Source: Agromyces lapidis
Lineage (GTDB): Bacteria; Actinomycetota; Actinomycetes; Actinomycetales; Microbacteriaceae
NCBI RefSeq assembly: GCF_009749405.1
Contig: NZ_WBIQ01000009.1
Location: 62,001-126,000, forward strand
Direction of reading: 5' to 3'
DNA: 64,000 nucleotides
The translations under genes and the position numbers were made by a program. Position 1 is the stretch's first letter. Each line of letters starts with the position of its first letter. A model generated the notes under the pieces. It did no database searches. It worked only from the letters and a program-made list of their open reading frames with translations, and was not told the origin of the DNA. Positions 1 to 7,150 of this stretch are shown one piece after another.

Positions 1-141
1 CCCGAACCAGCGGGAGATGTGCTCGGGCTCGGTGACGGCGCGCCACACCTTGTCGACGGGGGCGCCGATGCGGATCGTGCGCCGTACCGTGAAGGCCCCT
101 TCATCGACGACGGATGCCTCGTTGCGGGTCTGACTCACCAT
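1..141 (-). CDS. SRPBCC/AHSA1-family protein, N-terminal 47 residues
   Basis: Only the N-terminal 47 codons lie in the window; the rest runs off the left edge. The visible part begins MVSQTRNEAS and contains IRIGAPVDKVWRAVTEPEHISRWFG, which is the first beta strand and helix of the SRPBCC/START fold of AHSA1 (Hsp90 ATPase activator homologue) proteins. Such small cytoplasmic proteins bind hydrophobic ligands and in actinobacteria usually sit beside an ArsR-type regulator, which may lie outside the window. The ATG is preceded by GGAAGGAG about 7 nt upstream. Two strong dyads lie in the upstream region (199-248). Precise ligand unknown. Confidence 0.75.
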   Translation of the reverse strand, partial: MVSQTRNEASVVDEGAFTVRRTIRIGAPVDKVWRAVTEPEHISRWFG

Positions 142-198
142 GATCGCGCTCCTTCCAGCGGGTGGTGCGGTGGATGTCTCGGCGATCGATCGATCACC

Positions 199-248
199 TG
201 CAACTCGATAGTTGCATAGCATCGAGACGAGCGCAACCCTTTGGTTGC
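199..248. promoter_or_regulatory. Paired operator-like dyads upstream of the SRPBCC gene
   Basis: Two inverted repeats of the same design stand here: TGCAACT-CGAT-AGTTGCA at 199-216 (perfect, 7-bp arms) and GCAACC-CTTT-GGTTGC at 233-248 (perfect, 6-bp arms). Their starts are about 33 bp apart, close to three helical turns, as expected for cooperative binding of a dimeric repressor on one DNA face. They lie 58-107 bp upstream of the leftward SRPBCC start codon and just past the stop of the MDR gene. The regulator is not identifiable inside the window; an ArsR or MarR protein is the usual partner of this gene family. Confidence 0.6.
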
Positions 249-255
249 ATCCCGC

Positions 256-1308
256 TCAGCCCACCCGGAGCACCACGCTCCCCCGCTTGTGCCCGCCGTC
301 GACGTGGCGATGCGCGTCGACGATCCCGTCGAAGCCCACGACGCGATCGACGACCGGCCGCAGCACCCCCGCCTCGGCGAGCGCGGCGAGCCGCTCCATG
401 CCGGCGGCATCCATGCGGCCGCCCTCGTGATCGACGACGAGGCCGCTGCGGCGAGACTGCCGCTTCGCCCAGACCAGCCCGTGCAGGTCGAGGATGACGA
501 GGAGCAGGGTGCCGCCCGGGCGGAGGAGGTGCGCGACCCGCTCGAAGGGGGCGTTGCCGACGCACTCGACGATCACGTCGTAGCGGGCCGCCTCGCCCGG
601 CGCCGCGAAGTCCTGCTGCGTGTAGTCGATGACGCGCTCGGCGCCGAGCGAGCGCACGAGCTCGGCGTTGCGGCCGCTCGTCACCGCCGTCACCCGTGCG
701 CCGCGGGCGGCGGCGAGCTGCACCGCCGCCGAGCCCACCGCACCGGAGGCGCCGTTCACGAGCACCTCGCTGCCCGGGACGATCTCGACGCGATCGAGGT
801 AGCGCAGCGCGGTGTGCCCGCCGAACACGATCGCGGCGGCCTCCTCGAACGAGAGGTTCGCCGGCTTGCGCGCGACCTGGCCGTCGGCCGCGATCGTCAC
901 GAACTCGGCATGGCAGCCCATGCGCGAACCGCGCATGACGATCACCTCGTCGCCCACGGCGAAGCGCCCGACGCCCGAACCGACCGCCGCGACGACCCCC
1001 GCGGCATCCATGCCGAGCACCCGCACCTTCGGCCGGAACAGTCCGACCGTCGGCGCCACGAGCAGGCTGAAGCCGCGCGGCAGGCGACGCGAGCGCATCC
1101 GCTCGTCGGCGACGCTGACCGTCGAGGCGCGCACACGCACGAGCAGCTCGCCTGGGCCCGGCTCGGGGCGGGGCAGTTCGACGAGGCGCACGACCTCGGG
1201 CCCCCCGAATCGCTCGATGCGGGCGGCGCGCATCACCGTGCTCGATTCGGCGCGGGGCTCGCCTCCGTGACGCGGGTGCGTGGTCTGGTGGTGCGATCCG
1301 ATGGACAT
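256..1308 (-). CDS. NADPH:quinone reductase-like MDR oxidoreductase
   Basis: A 350-residue medium-chain dehydrogenase/reductase of the zinc-free quinone-oxidoreductase type. The catalytic N-terminal domain begins around MRAARIERFGGPEVV (residue 26 on) and the Rossmann domain carries NGASGAVGSAAVQLA, the AxGxVG NADPH-binding loop. The zinc-ligand cysteines of alcohol dehydrogenases are absent. Likely a cytoplasmic reductase of quinones or reactive carbonyls. The start at 1308 has GGGAG 6 nt upstream; an internal ATG at 1233 would remove a 25-residue non-homologous N-terminus and is a real alternative. It is divergent from a TetR gene, with tandem dyads at 1319-1345 directly in its 5' region, so repression by that TetR is likely. 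Confidence 0.85.
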   Translation of the reverse strand: MSIGSHHQTTHPRHGGEPRAESSTVMRAARIERFGGPEVVRLVELPRPEPGPGELLVRVRASTVSVADERMRSRRLPRGFSLLVAPTVGLFRPKVRVLGMDAAGVVAAVGSGVGRFAVGDEVIVMRGSRMGCHAEFVTIAADGQVARKPANLSFEEAAAIVFGGHTALRYLDRVEIVPGSEVLVNGASGAVGSAAVQLAAARGARVTAVTSGRNAELVRSLGAERVIDYTQQDFAAPGEAARYDVIVECVGNAPFERVAHLLRPGGTLLLVILDLHGLVWAKRQSRRSGLVVDHEGGRMDAAGMERLAALAEAGVLRPVVDRVVGFDGIVDAHRHVDGGHKRGSVVLRVG

Positions 1309-1318
1309 GCGAAGCTCC

Positions 1319-1345
1319 CTTACGTCGTAAGTCTTACGTTGTAAG
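1319..1345. promoter_or_regulatory. Two tandem 13-bp TetR operator dyads
   Basis: CTTAC-GTC-GTAAG at 1319-1331 is followed after one base by CTTAC-GTT-GTAAG at 1333-1345. Both are perfect 5-bp inverted repeats and are 14 bp apart centre to centre. They sit between the leftward MDR oxidoreductase start (1308) and the rightward TetR gene, so binding would control both. The close tandem arrangement suggests two repressor dimers on opposite sides of the helix. Confidence 0.7.
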
Positions 1346-1409
1346 ATACGCCGAGCGGGGAGGCGTGTCCAGACCTCCGCCGAGAAACCTGACGCTGTAC
1401 GGTGAATCC

Positions 1410-2093
1410 ATGCCGAGAACCGCCGAGCGCACCCCGCTCAGTCGCGAGCGCGTGCTGCAGACCGCCCTGCAGCTCGCCGACCGCGACGGCCTCGACCGGC
1501 TCACCATGCGTGCTCTCGCCGACGAACTCGGCGTCGAGGCGATGTCGATCTACTACCACCTGCCCAACAAGCCGGCGATCCTCGACGGCCTCATCGAGCA
1601 GGTCTTCGCCGAGATGGCGGCCGAGACGGGCGGCTTCGCGCCCCCGGCGACGAACGCCTCGAACTGGTCGGCCGTGCTGCGCTCGCGCATCCTCGACGCG
1701 CGCCGGGTGCTGCTGCGGCATCCTTGGGCCCCTGCCCTGATGAATGTGCGCGGCACCCCCGGCACCCTCGCGATCGGCTACGCCGACGGCATCGTCGGCA
1801 TCATGCGCGGCGGCGGGCTCTCGCACGACCTCATCCACCACGGGCTGCACGCGATCGGCAGCCGCATGTACGGCTACGTGCAGGAGCTCAACGACGACAA
1901 CGCCGCCGAGCCGCCCGCCGACCCCGTGCAGTTCGCCGCCCTCGCCCCGCACCTCGCCGCGATGCTCGCCGACGTCGTGCACGACGACCCCGACTCGACC
2001 CTGGGCTGGTGCGACGACCAGACCGAGTTCGAGTTCGGGCTCGACCTGCTGCTCGACGGCCTCGAACGCCGGCGGCTCGCCGAGGCACACTGA
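1410..2093 (+). CDS. TetR/AcrR-family transcriptional regulator
   Basis: About 227 residues from the ATG at 1410. The N-terminal helix-turn-helix reads LTMRALADELGVEAMSIYYHLPNK, typical of the TetR class with a tetracycline-repressor-like C-terminal domain (TetR_C_1). The rest is the all-helical ligand-binding and dimerisation domain. A GTG at 1365 opens the same frame, but its only purine-rich upstream sequence is too close and the extra 15 residues look non-homologous, so 1410 is preferred. It is divergent from the quinone-reductase-like gene and most likely represses it and itself through the tandem dyads at 1319-1345. Inducer unknown, plausibly a quinone or electrophile. Confidence 0.85.
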   Translation: MPRTAERTPLSRERVLQTALQLADRDGLDRLTMRALADELGVEAMSIYYHLPNKPAILDGLIEQVFAEMAAETGGFAPPATNASNWSAVLRSRILDARRVLLRHPWAPALMNVRGTPGTLAIGYADGIVGIMRGGGLSHDLIHHGLHAIGSRMYGYVQELNDDNAAEPPADPVQFAALAPHLAAMLADVVHDDPDSTLGWCDDQTEFEFGLDLLLDGLERRRLAEAH

Positions 2094-2126
2094 GCGCAAG
2101 GCTCACCCGAGACCTGCCCGGCTCCC

Positions 2127-2132
2127 TAGGCT
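2127..2132 (+). promoter_or_regulatory. -10 element TAGGCT of a leaderless transcript
   Basis: TAGGCT fits the actinobacterial TANNNT consensus and is exactly 6 nt before the GTG at 2139, so transcription would start at or next to the start codon. No Shine-Dalgarno sequence is present. Confidence 0.55.
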
Positions 2133-2138
2133 GGGCGA

Positions 2139-2819
2139 GTGACCTCAGCGCCAGAACCAACCCGCCCTTCGCTCGCGAAGCAGCTGCTCTGGGGCGGGCT
2201 CGCGGTCGGCGTCGGCGTGCCGCTCTGCCTCGGCGCATGGATCGGACTCGTGCTCGCGGGCGACCGCCTCGGCTGGAGTCTCACCGCCGACGGGATCTTC
2301 GCGTGGCTCATGGCGGCGCTCGTCGCGCTCCTGCTCTGGCCGATCGCGATCCGCGGCTCGCAGCGTCAGTTCTGGCACTTCCGCGGCAGGCGGCCCGGCG
2401 AACCCGTCCGGTGGGGCGCCGAGCCGACCGCGCCCGTGCCGAAGGTCCGGCTGACGGCCGGCGACCGCTGGGTGCGAGCGGCGATCGCACTCGTCGGTGC
2501 GCTGAGCCTCCTCGCGATCTGCGGACCGCAGGCCGTGACGCTCGCACTCCTCGGGGCGCTCGACGCCGCGAGCGCCGGCGCCCGCTCCTGGTGGCTCGCA
2601 CTGCAGCTCGGGGCGTTCATCGTGATGCTCGCCCTCGTCTTCCCGGTGCTCTGGGCGACCGAACGGGCGATCCGACGACGCCCCGACGACGACCCTGCCC
2701 GTGAACGGCTCGAGCTCGCGCAGAGCTGGTACCTCGGGGCGGCGCTCGCATGGGTGATGTGCGCCATCGTCGGGTTCCTCATCAGCTTCATGATCCTGCG
2801 GTACCTGGCGTACGTGTAG
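2139..2819 (+). CDS. Hypothetical five-helix membrane protein
   Basis: 226 residues with about five hydrophobic segments: roughly residues 18-41, 51-68, 113-136, 153-172 and 199-223. A basic cytoplasmic-looking loop follows helix 2 (QRQFWHFRGRRPGEP) and another follows helix 4 (ERAIRRRPDDD). I do not recognise a family. The GTG start is supported by the leaderless -10 element 6 nt upstream. It is convergent with the ABC-transporter ATPase gene and a hairpin (2859-2897) separates them. Confidence 0.7.
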   Translation: MTSAPEPTRPSLAKQLLWGGLAVGVGVPLCLGAWIGLVLAGDRLGWSLTADGIFAWLMAALVALLLWPIAIRGSQRQFWHFRGRRPGEPVRWGAEPTAPVPKVRLTAGDRWVRAAIALVGALSLLAICGPQAVTLALLGALDAASAGARSWWLALQLGAFIVMLALVFPVLWATERAIRRRPDDDPARERLELAQSWYLGAALAWVMCAIVGFLISFMILRYLAYV

Positions 2820-2858
2820 CGACCGGGGGCGCACGCGCACGCGCCCGGCCCCCGCACA

Positions 2859-2897
2859 CCGCAGGCCCGGCGACGGGTCACGTCGCCGAGCCTGCGG
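2859..2897. terminator. Hairpin between convergent genes
   Basis: CCGCAGGC-C-CGGCGACG pairs with CGTCGCCG-A-GCCTGCGG around a GGTCA loop; one mismatch in about 17 pairs. A CCCCTTTT run follows on the plus strand at about 2912-2919. It lies between the stop codons of two convergent genes and probably ends both transcripts. Confidence 0.6.
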
Positions 2898-2937
2898 CTC
2901 CCCCCGGGTCCCCCCTTTTGCTTCCCGCTGCGCCCCC

Positions 2938-3756
2938 TCAGCGCACGCTCTCGAGGAAGTTGCGCGTCCGCTGCCGCTGCGGGCGGTCGAGCACCTCCCC
3001 GGGCGGGCCCGCCTCCACGACGACACCGCCGTCCATGAAGACGACCTGGTCGGCGACGCCCCGGGCGAAGCCGATCTCGTGGGTGACGACGATCATCGTC
3101 ATGCCGTCGTTCGCGAGTTCGCGCATGACGTCGAGCACGTCGCCGACGAGCTCGGGATCGAGCGCCGAGGTGGGCTCGTCGAAGAGCATGAGCTTCGGGT
3201 CCATCGCGAGCGCGCGGGCGATCGCGACGCGCTGCTGCTGACCGCCCGAGAGCTGCGACGGGTAGTGCCCGGCGAAGTCGGCGAGGCCGACGCGGTCGAG
3301 CAGTTCGCGCGCGCGCGCCTTCGCCTTCGCCCGCGGCACCCCGGCGATGCCGACCGGCGCCTCGGTGATGTTCTCGAGCGCCGTCAGGTGCGGGAAGAGG
3401 TTGAACTTCTGGAACACCATGCCGATGTCGCGACGCTGCCTGGCGATCTGCCGGGGCGTCATCTCGTGCGTGGTGTGGCCGGCCTGCCGGTAGCCGATGA
3501 GCTCGCCGTCGACGAGGATGCGACCGCCGTCGATCGACTCGAGGTGGTTGATGCACCGCAGCAGGGTCGACTTGCCCGAGCCCGAGGGCCCGAGCAGCAC
3601 CGTCACGGTGCCCTCGGGCACCGCGAGCGAGACGTCGCGGAGCACCTGGTGGGCGCCGAAGCTCTTGCGCACCCGGCGGATCTCGACGAGCGCACGGGCA
3701 TCGACCGCGGCACTCGCCGTGCCGGCTGCGGGAGGAGTGGTGGCGATGGTGTTCAT
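2938..3756 (-). CDS. Polar amino-acid ABC transporter ATP-binding protein
   Basis: 272-residue ATPase of the GlnQ/HisP class. Walker A is GPSGSGKST, the signature is LSGGQQQRVAIARAL, Walker B is LMLFDEPTSALDPE, and the switch His is in VVTHEIGFA; the Q-loop reads GMVFQKFNLF. It couples ATP hydrolysis to import of a polar amino acid or opine-like compound at the inner face of the membrane. Its ATG overlaps the permease stop codon (ATGA), so the two are translationally coupled. It is the last gene of the lysA-like/SBP/permease/ATPase operon. The N-terminal 20 residues are Ala/Thr-rich and not conserved. Substrate cannot be read from this subunit. Confidence 0.93.
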   Translation of the reverse strand: MNTIATTPPAAGTASAAVDARALVEIRRVRKSFGAHQVLRDVSLAVPEGTVTVLLGPSGSGKSTLLRCINHLESIDGGRILVDGELIGYRQAGHTTHEMTPRQIARQRRDIGMVFQKFNLFPHLTALENITEAPVGIAGVPRAKAKARARELLDRVGLADFAGHYPSQLSGGQQQRVAIARALAMDPKLMLFDEPTSALDPELVGDVLDVMRELANDGMTMIVVTHEIGFARGVADQVVFMDGGVVVEAGPPGEVLDRPQRQRTRNFLESVR

Positions 3757-4739
3757 ACGGCGCTGACCGCCTTCGTCTCGGGCGCGGGCTCGACGGCCCG
3801 GCGCGTGGTGAACGTCGCCCGCAGCCGCTGCCACGGCGTCGGCGGGAGGGTGCGGCTCGAGCCGCGCCCGAAACGGCGCTCCAGGTAGTACTGCGGAATC
3901 GACAGGATGCTCGTCATCAGCAGGTACCAGAGGCTCGCGACGATGAGCAGCTCGACCTGCTTGAGGTTCTGCGACGAGATCACGGTCGCCTGCGTGTAGA
4001 TCTCGAGCACCGCGATGACCGAGAGCAGCGAGGTGTTCTTCAGCATCGAGATGGTCTCGTTGCCCATCGGCGGGATGATGACGCGCATGGCCTGCGGCAG
4101 CAGCACCCGCCGGAAGGTGTAGAGCGGAGACATCCCGAGCGAGAACGCGGCCTCGCGCTGCCCCTCGTCGACCGAGAGCATGCCGGCGCGCACGATCTCC
4201 GAGGAGTATGCGGCCTGGTTGAGCGTCAGCGCGAGCAGGCCCGCGACCATGGCCGTGATCAGCACGTTCGTGTCGATCTGCCAGAACACGATGTCGGTGA
4301 ACGGGATGCCGATGGTGAGCTGCTCGTAGAGCAGGCCGAGGTAGCCCCACAGCACGATCTGCACGAGCAGCGGCGTGCCGCGGAACGCCCACACGTAGCA
4401 CCACGCGACGGAGGAGAGCACCGGGTTCGACGAGAGCCGCATCGCCGCGATGACGATCGCGAGGAGCGTCGAGACGATCATCGCGATGAGCGTGATCACG
4501 AGCGTCAGCACGACGCCGTCGAAGATGCGCGGGTCGACGAGGAACTGCCCGATCGCCGCGAAGTCGATGTTGGGGTTCGTCAGCACCGAGGTCAGGAATC
4601 CGGCGGCGAACAGCAGCACCACGGCCGCCCCGATCCATCGCCACGGGCGGCGCAGCGGGATCGCGCGCACGTCGTCGTCCGTGGCATCCGGTGCGACGGC
4701 GATGCCCTGCTCGGCGGGTGCCGCGGGTGCCGTCGTCAT
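3753..4739 (-). CDS. Polar amino-acid ABC transporter permease
   Basis: 328 residues, HisM/GlnP type, with an N-terminal cytoplasmic tail of about 30 residues, one extra N-terminal membrane helix (residues 35-52), and the usual five-helix core. The EAA loop that contacts the ATPase is AFSLGMSPLYTFRRVLLPQA. The segment FRGTPLLVQIVLW is the conserved HisMQ signature. A single permease gene suggests a homodimeric channel. Start and stop each overlap the neighbouring genes by 4 nt (ATGA), showing one polycistronic unit. A C-terminal 40-residue basic tail is longer than usual. Confidence 0.92.
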   Translation of the reverse strand: MTTAPAAPAEQGIAVAPDATDDDVRAIPLRRPWRWIGAAVVLLFAAGFLTSVLTNPNIDFAAIGQFLVDPRIFDGVVLTLVITLIAMIVSTLLAIVIAAMRLSSNPVLSSVAWCYVWAFRGTPLLVQIVLWGYLGLLYEQLTIGIPFTDIVFWQIDTNVLITAMVAGLLALTLNQAAYSSEIVRAGMLSVDEGQREAAFSLGMSPLYTFRRVLLPQAMRVIIPPMGNETISMLKNTSLLSVIAVLEIYTQATVISSQNLKQVELLIVASLWYLLMTSILSIPQYYLERRFGRGSSRTLPPTPWQRLRATFTTRRAVEPAPETKAVSAV

Positions 4740-5671
4740 TGCGCCGCCCCCTGGTTCACCTCGGCCGACTCGACGGCGTAGGCGGCGATGTTGTTGCGCT
4801 CGAGCACCTGCTGGTAGGCGCCCTCGTCGATGAGCGCCTGCAGCGCCTGGCGCACGGCCTCGACGAGCTCGGCGTCCTCCTTGAGGATGCCGATGCCGCT
4901 GTACACCGGGTTGAAGCCCGCGGGGTTCTCGGGATCGCGCACGACGTCGAACGCCTCGCCGTCGTCGGTCGTCGCGGCGACGTACTCGGCCACGACGGCG
5001 TCGGCGACGTAGGCGTCGCTCTTGCCCGCGCGCAGTGCGGTCTGGGCGTCGAGGTCGCTCGGCAGCTCGGTGACGGTGACGGGGTCGCCGTCGCACTCCA
5101 TCGCCCGCAGCAGCTCGCCCTGCACGGTCGCCTTCTGCACCGCGACGGTCTTGCCGCAGAGGTCCTGCTGCGTGGTGACGCCGACCTCGTTGCCCGCCTG
5201 CACGAGGATCGCGAAGCCGCCGTGCGTGTAGTCGACGAAGCTCAGCGTCTCCTGCCGCTCGGGGGTGTCGTTCATGCCGCTCATGATGAGGTCGTTCTTG
5301 TTCGCCTGCAGCGACGGGATCACCGAGTCGAAGGCCTGCTTGTTGAGCGACACGTCGATGCCGAGCTTCTGGCCGAGCAGGCGCGCGAGCTCGGGATCGA
5401 ATCCGACGGGGCGGTTCGTCTCGTCGTACATCGCCATGGGCGGGAACGGGATGTCGAGGGCGATGTCGAGGCGGCCCTTCTCGACGAGCTCGTCCGGCAG
5501 CAGCGCGGTGAGCTTCGCGTCGACGGTCGTCGAGATCTCGTCGCCGGTGGGCAGCTCGGGGCCCTGGGCTGCGGAGGCGCCCGATCCGGCGCCCGAGCAG
5601 CCGGTCAGGGCGAGGGCGAGGGCGGCCGCGGCGGCCGTCGCGCCGACGAGGGTGGTGGTGCGTGCGTTCAT
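4736..5671 (-). CDS. ABC transporter substrate-binding lipoprotein
   Basis: 311 residues. A lipoprotein signal peptide ends in the lipobox LTGC with Cys25 as the lipidated residue. The mature protein is a family 3 (SBP_bac_3) periplasmic-binding fold; IPFPPMAMYDETNRPVGFDPELARLLGQKL is split by length here only in part, and the family hallmark is the GFDPELA segment. It captures an amino acid outside the membrane and delivers it to the permease. An AAGGAAG ribosome site lies about 8 nt before the ATG. Two Cys (in DLCGK and AMECDG) could form a disulfide. It is the second gene of the operon, 65 nt after the decarboxylase. Confidence 0.92.
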   Translation of the reverse strand: MNARTTTLVGATAAAAALALALTGCSGAGSGASAAQGPELPTGDEISTTVDAKLTALLPDELVEKGRLDIALDIPFPPMAMYDETNRPVGFDPELARLLGQKLGIDVSLNKQAFDSVIPSLQANKNDLIMSGMNDTPERQETLSFVDYTHGGFAILVQAGNEVGVTTQQDLCGKTVAVQKATVQGELLRAMECDGDPVTVTELPSDLDAQTALRAGKSDAYVADAVVAEYVAATTDDGEAFDVVRDPENPAGFNPVYSGIGILKEDAELVEAVRQALQALIDEGAYQQVLERNNIAAYAVESAEVNQGAAQ

Positions 5672-5736
5672 CGGTGACTTCCTTGTCGTGGGGTGGGGTG
5701 GGGCGGGGGTGGGGGTGACGAAGACGAGCGGATGCC

Positions 5737-7053
5737 TCAGGCGAACGCCTCGGCGTCGGCCATCGCCGGCGCGTGCGTCGCGAGCAGGTCGTCGTAGCTC
5801 TCGCGGCGGGCGACGAGCCGGGCGTCGCCCTCGCGGGCGAAGACGATCGCGGGCTTGAGCGCGCCGTTGTAGTTGTTCGACATCGTGTACGCGTAGGCGC
5901 CGGTCGCGGCCATGACGACGAGGTCGCCGACGCGGGCGGGCGGCATGGGCGCGCCGTCGACGAGCAGGTCGCCCGATTCGCACTGCCGGCCGACGAGCTG
6001 CACGCTCTCGGTCCACGCTTCGTGGAGCCGGTCGGCGACGATCGCCTCGTAGCGCTGCTGGGTGAGCGCGATGTCCATCTGGTCGGCGAGGCCGCCGTCG
6101 ACGGCGACGAAGGTGCGACCGGTGCGCTTGACCGTCGTGACCCGGTAGAGGGTGACGCCGGCGCGGGCGACGATCGAGCGGCCGGGTTCGATCATGAGCT
6201 TCGCATCGGCCGGCAGGTGCGCCCGCGCTGCGGCGACGATCGAGTCGAGGTAGGCGCCGACCTCGGGTGCCTCCTCCTCGTAGGTGTAGGCGATGCCGAG
6301 TCCGCCGCCGACGTCGTAGGTACCGAAGGTGCCGACGCCCGAGATCTTCTCGACGGCCTCGGCGAACTGCGCGACATCCAGGATCTGCGAACCGATGTGC
6401 AGGTGCACGCCCTCGAAGCGCATGAGCGGGTGGGCCTGCATGCGGGCGATCGCGCGCGCCGCCTGGTCGATGGGCAGGCCGAACTTCGAGTTCAGGCCGC
6501 CGGTCGCCTGCGAGGCGTGGGTCTTCGCCTCGACGCCGGGGATGACGCGCAGCAGCAGTCGCTGGGGCCGTTCGAGCAGGCGCTCGAGCCGGTCGAGCTC
6601 GTCGTCGTTGTCGACGATGATCGCGCCGATGCCGGCGTCGAGCGCCATGCGCAGTTCGGCGTCGGTCTTCGCGTTGCCGTGGAAGTAGAGGCGTTCGGGG
6701 TCGACGCCCGCGGCGAGCGCGAGCCGCAGTTCGCCGCCGCCGGCGATGTCGACCGCGAGCCCCTCCTCCTGCGCCAGGCGGTACATGCCGACCGCGGGCA
6801 GCGACTTCGAGGCGAAGAGCACCTCGGAGTTCGGCCAGCGTTCGCGCAGTCCGTCGATGAAGCGCCGGACCTGGCGGCGCAGGCCGGTCTCGTCGTAGAC
6901 GTGCAGCGGGGTGCCGAAGCGCTCGGCGAGCTCGGTCACGGCGACGCCGCCGATCTCGAGCACGCCGTCGGCGTTCGCGGTCGCCTCCTCGGGCAGGATC
7001 CGCCAGAGTTCGCCCAGGCGGGTGCCGTCGGGTTCGGGCCGGTCCGTGGTCAT
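5737..7053 (-). CDS. Diaminopimelate decarboxylase-like PLP enzyme
   Basis: 438 residues, fold-type III group IV decarboxylase. Visible landmarks are FASKSLPAVG (PLP lysine within the ASK motif), HLHIGSQI, the glycine-rich phosphate site GGGLGI, EPGRSIVA, and the C-terminal CESGDLL and GAYAYTMSNNYN substrate motifs. These match meso-diaminopimelate decarboxylase (LysA), which makes lysine; the CESGD loop and the Tyr-rich end fit that substrate. Odd is the location: first gene of an operon with a polar amino-acid importer and opposite a PucR regulator, not with argS, thrA or hom as for housekeeping lysA. It could instead be a paralogue acting on an imported diamino acid. The ATG has GAGGAGG about 6 nt upstream. 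Confidence 0.85.
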   Translation of the reverse strand: MTTDRPEPDGTRLGELWRILPEEATANADGVLEIGGVAVTELAERFGTPLHVYDETGLRRQVRRFIDGLRERWPNSEVLFASKSLPAVGMYRLAQEEGLAVDIAGGGELRLALAAGVDPERLYFHGNAKTDAELRMALDAGIGAIIVDNDDELDRLERLLERPQRLLLRVIPGVEAKTHASQATGGLNSKFGLPIDQAARAIARMQAHPLMRFEGVHLHIGSQILDVAQFAEAVEKISGVGTFGTYDVGGGLGIAYTYEEEAPEVGAYLDSIVAAARAHLPADAKLMIEPGRSIVARAGVTLYRVTTVKRTGRTFVAVDGGLADQMDIALTQQRYEAIVADRLHEAWTESVQLVGRQCESGDLLVDGAPMPPARVGDLVVMAATGAYAYTMSNNYNGALKPAIVFAREGDARLVARRESYDDLLATHAPAMADAEAFA

Positions 7054-7106
7054 GCTGTCCTCCTCGTGCGCGGCGCCTTCGCCGTCGACGGTGGCCAGCC
7101 TAGGAA

Positions 7107-7133
7107 GATCGACTCGGCGTTTGGTTGTCGATC
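7107..7133. promoter_or_regulatory. Dyad between the lysA-like operon and PucR gene
   Basis: GATCGAC at 7107-7113 and GTCGATC at 7127-7133 form perfect 7-bp arms 13 nt apart, located between two divergent starts (7053 and 7151). TAGGCT on the minus strand at 7099-7104 is a reasonable -10 element for the leftward operon. The dyad is a candidate site for the adjacent PucR protein. The gene assignment is by position only. Confidence 0.45.
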
Positions 7134-7150
7134 TCAGATAGATTTGCGGT

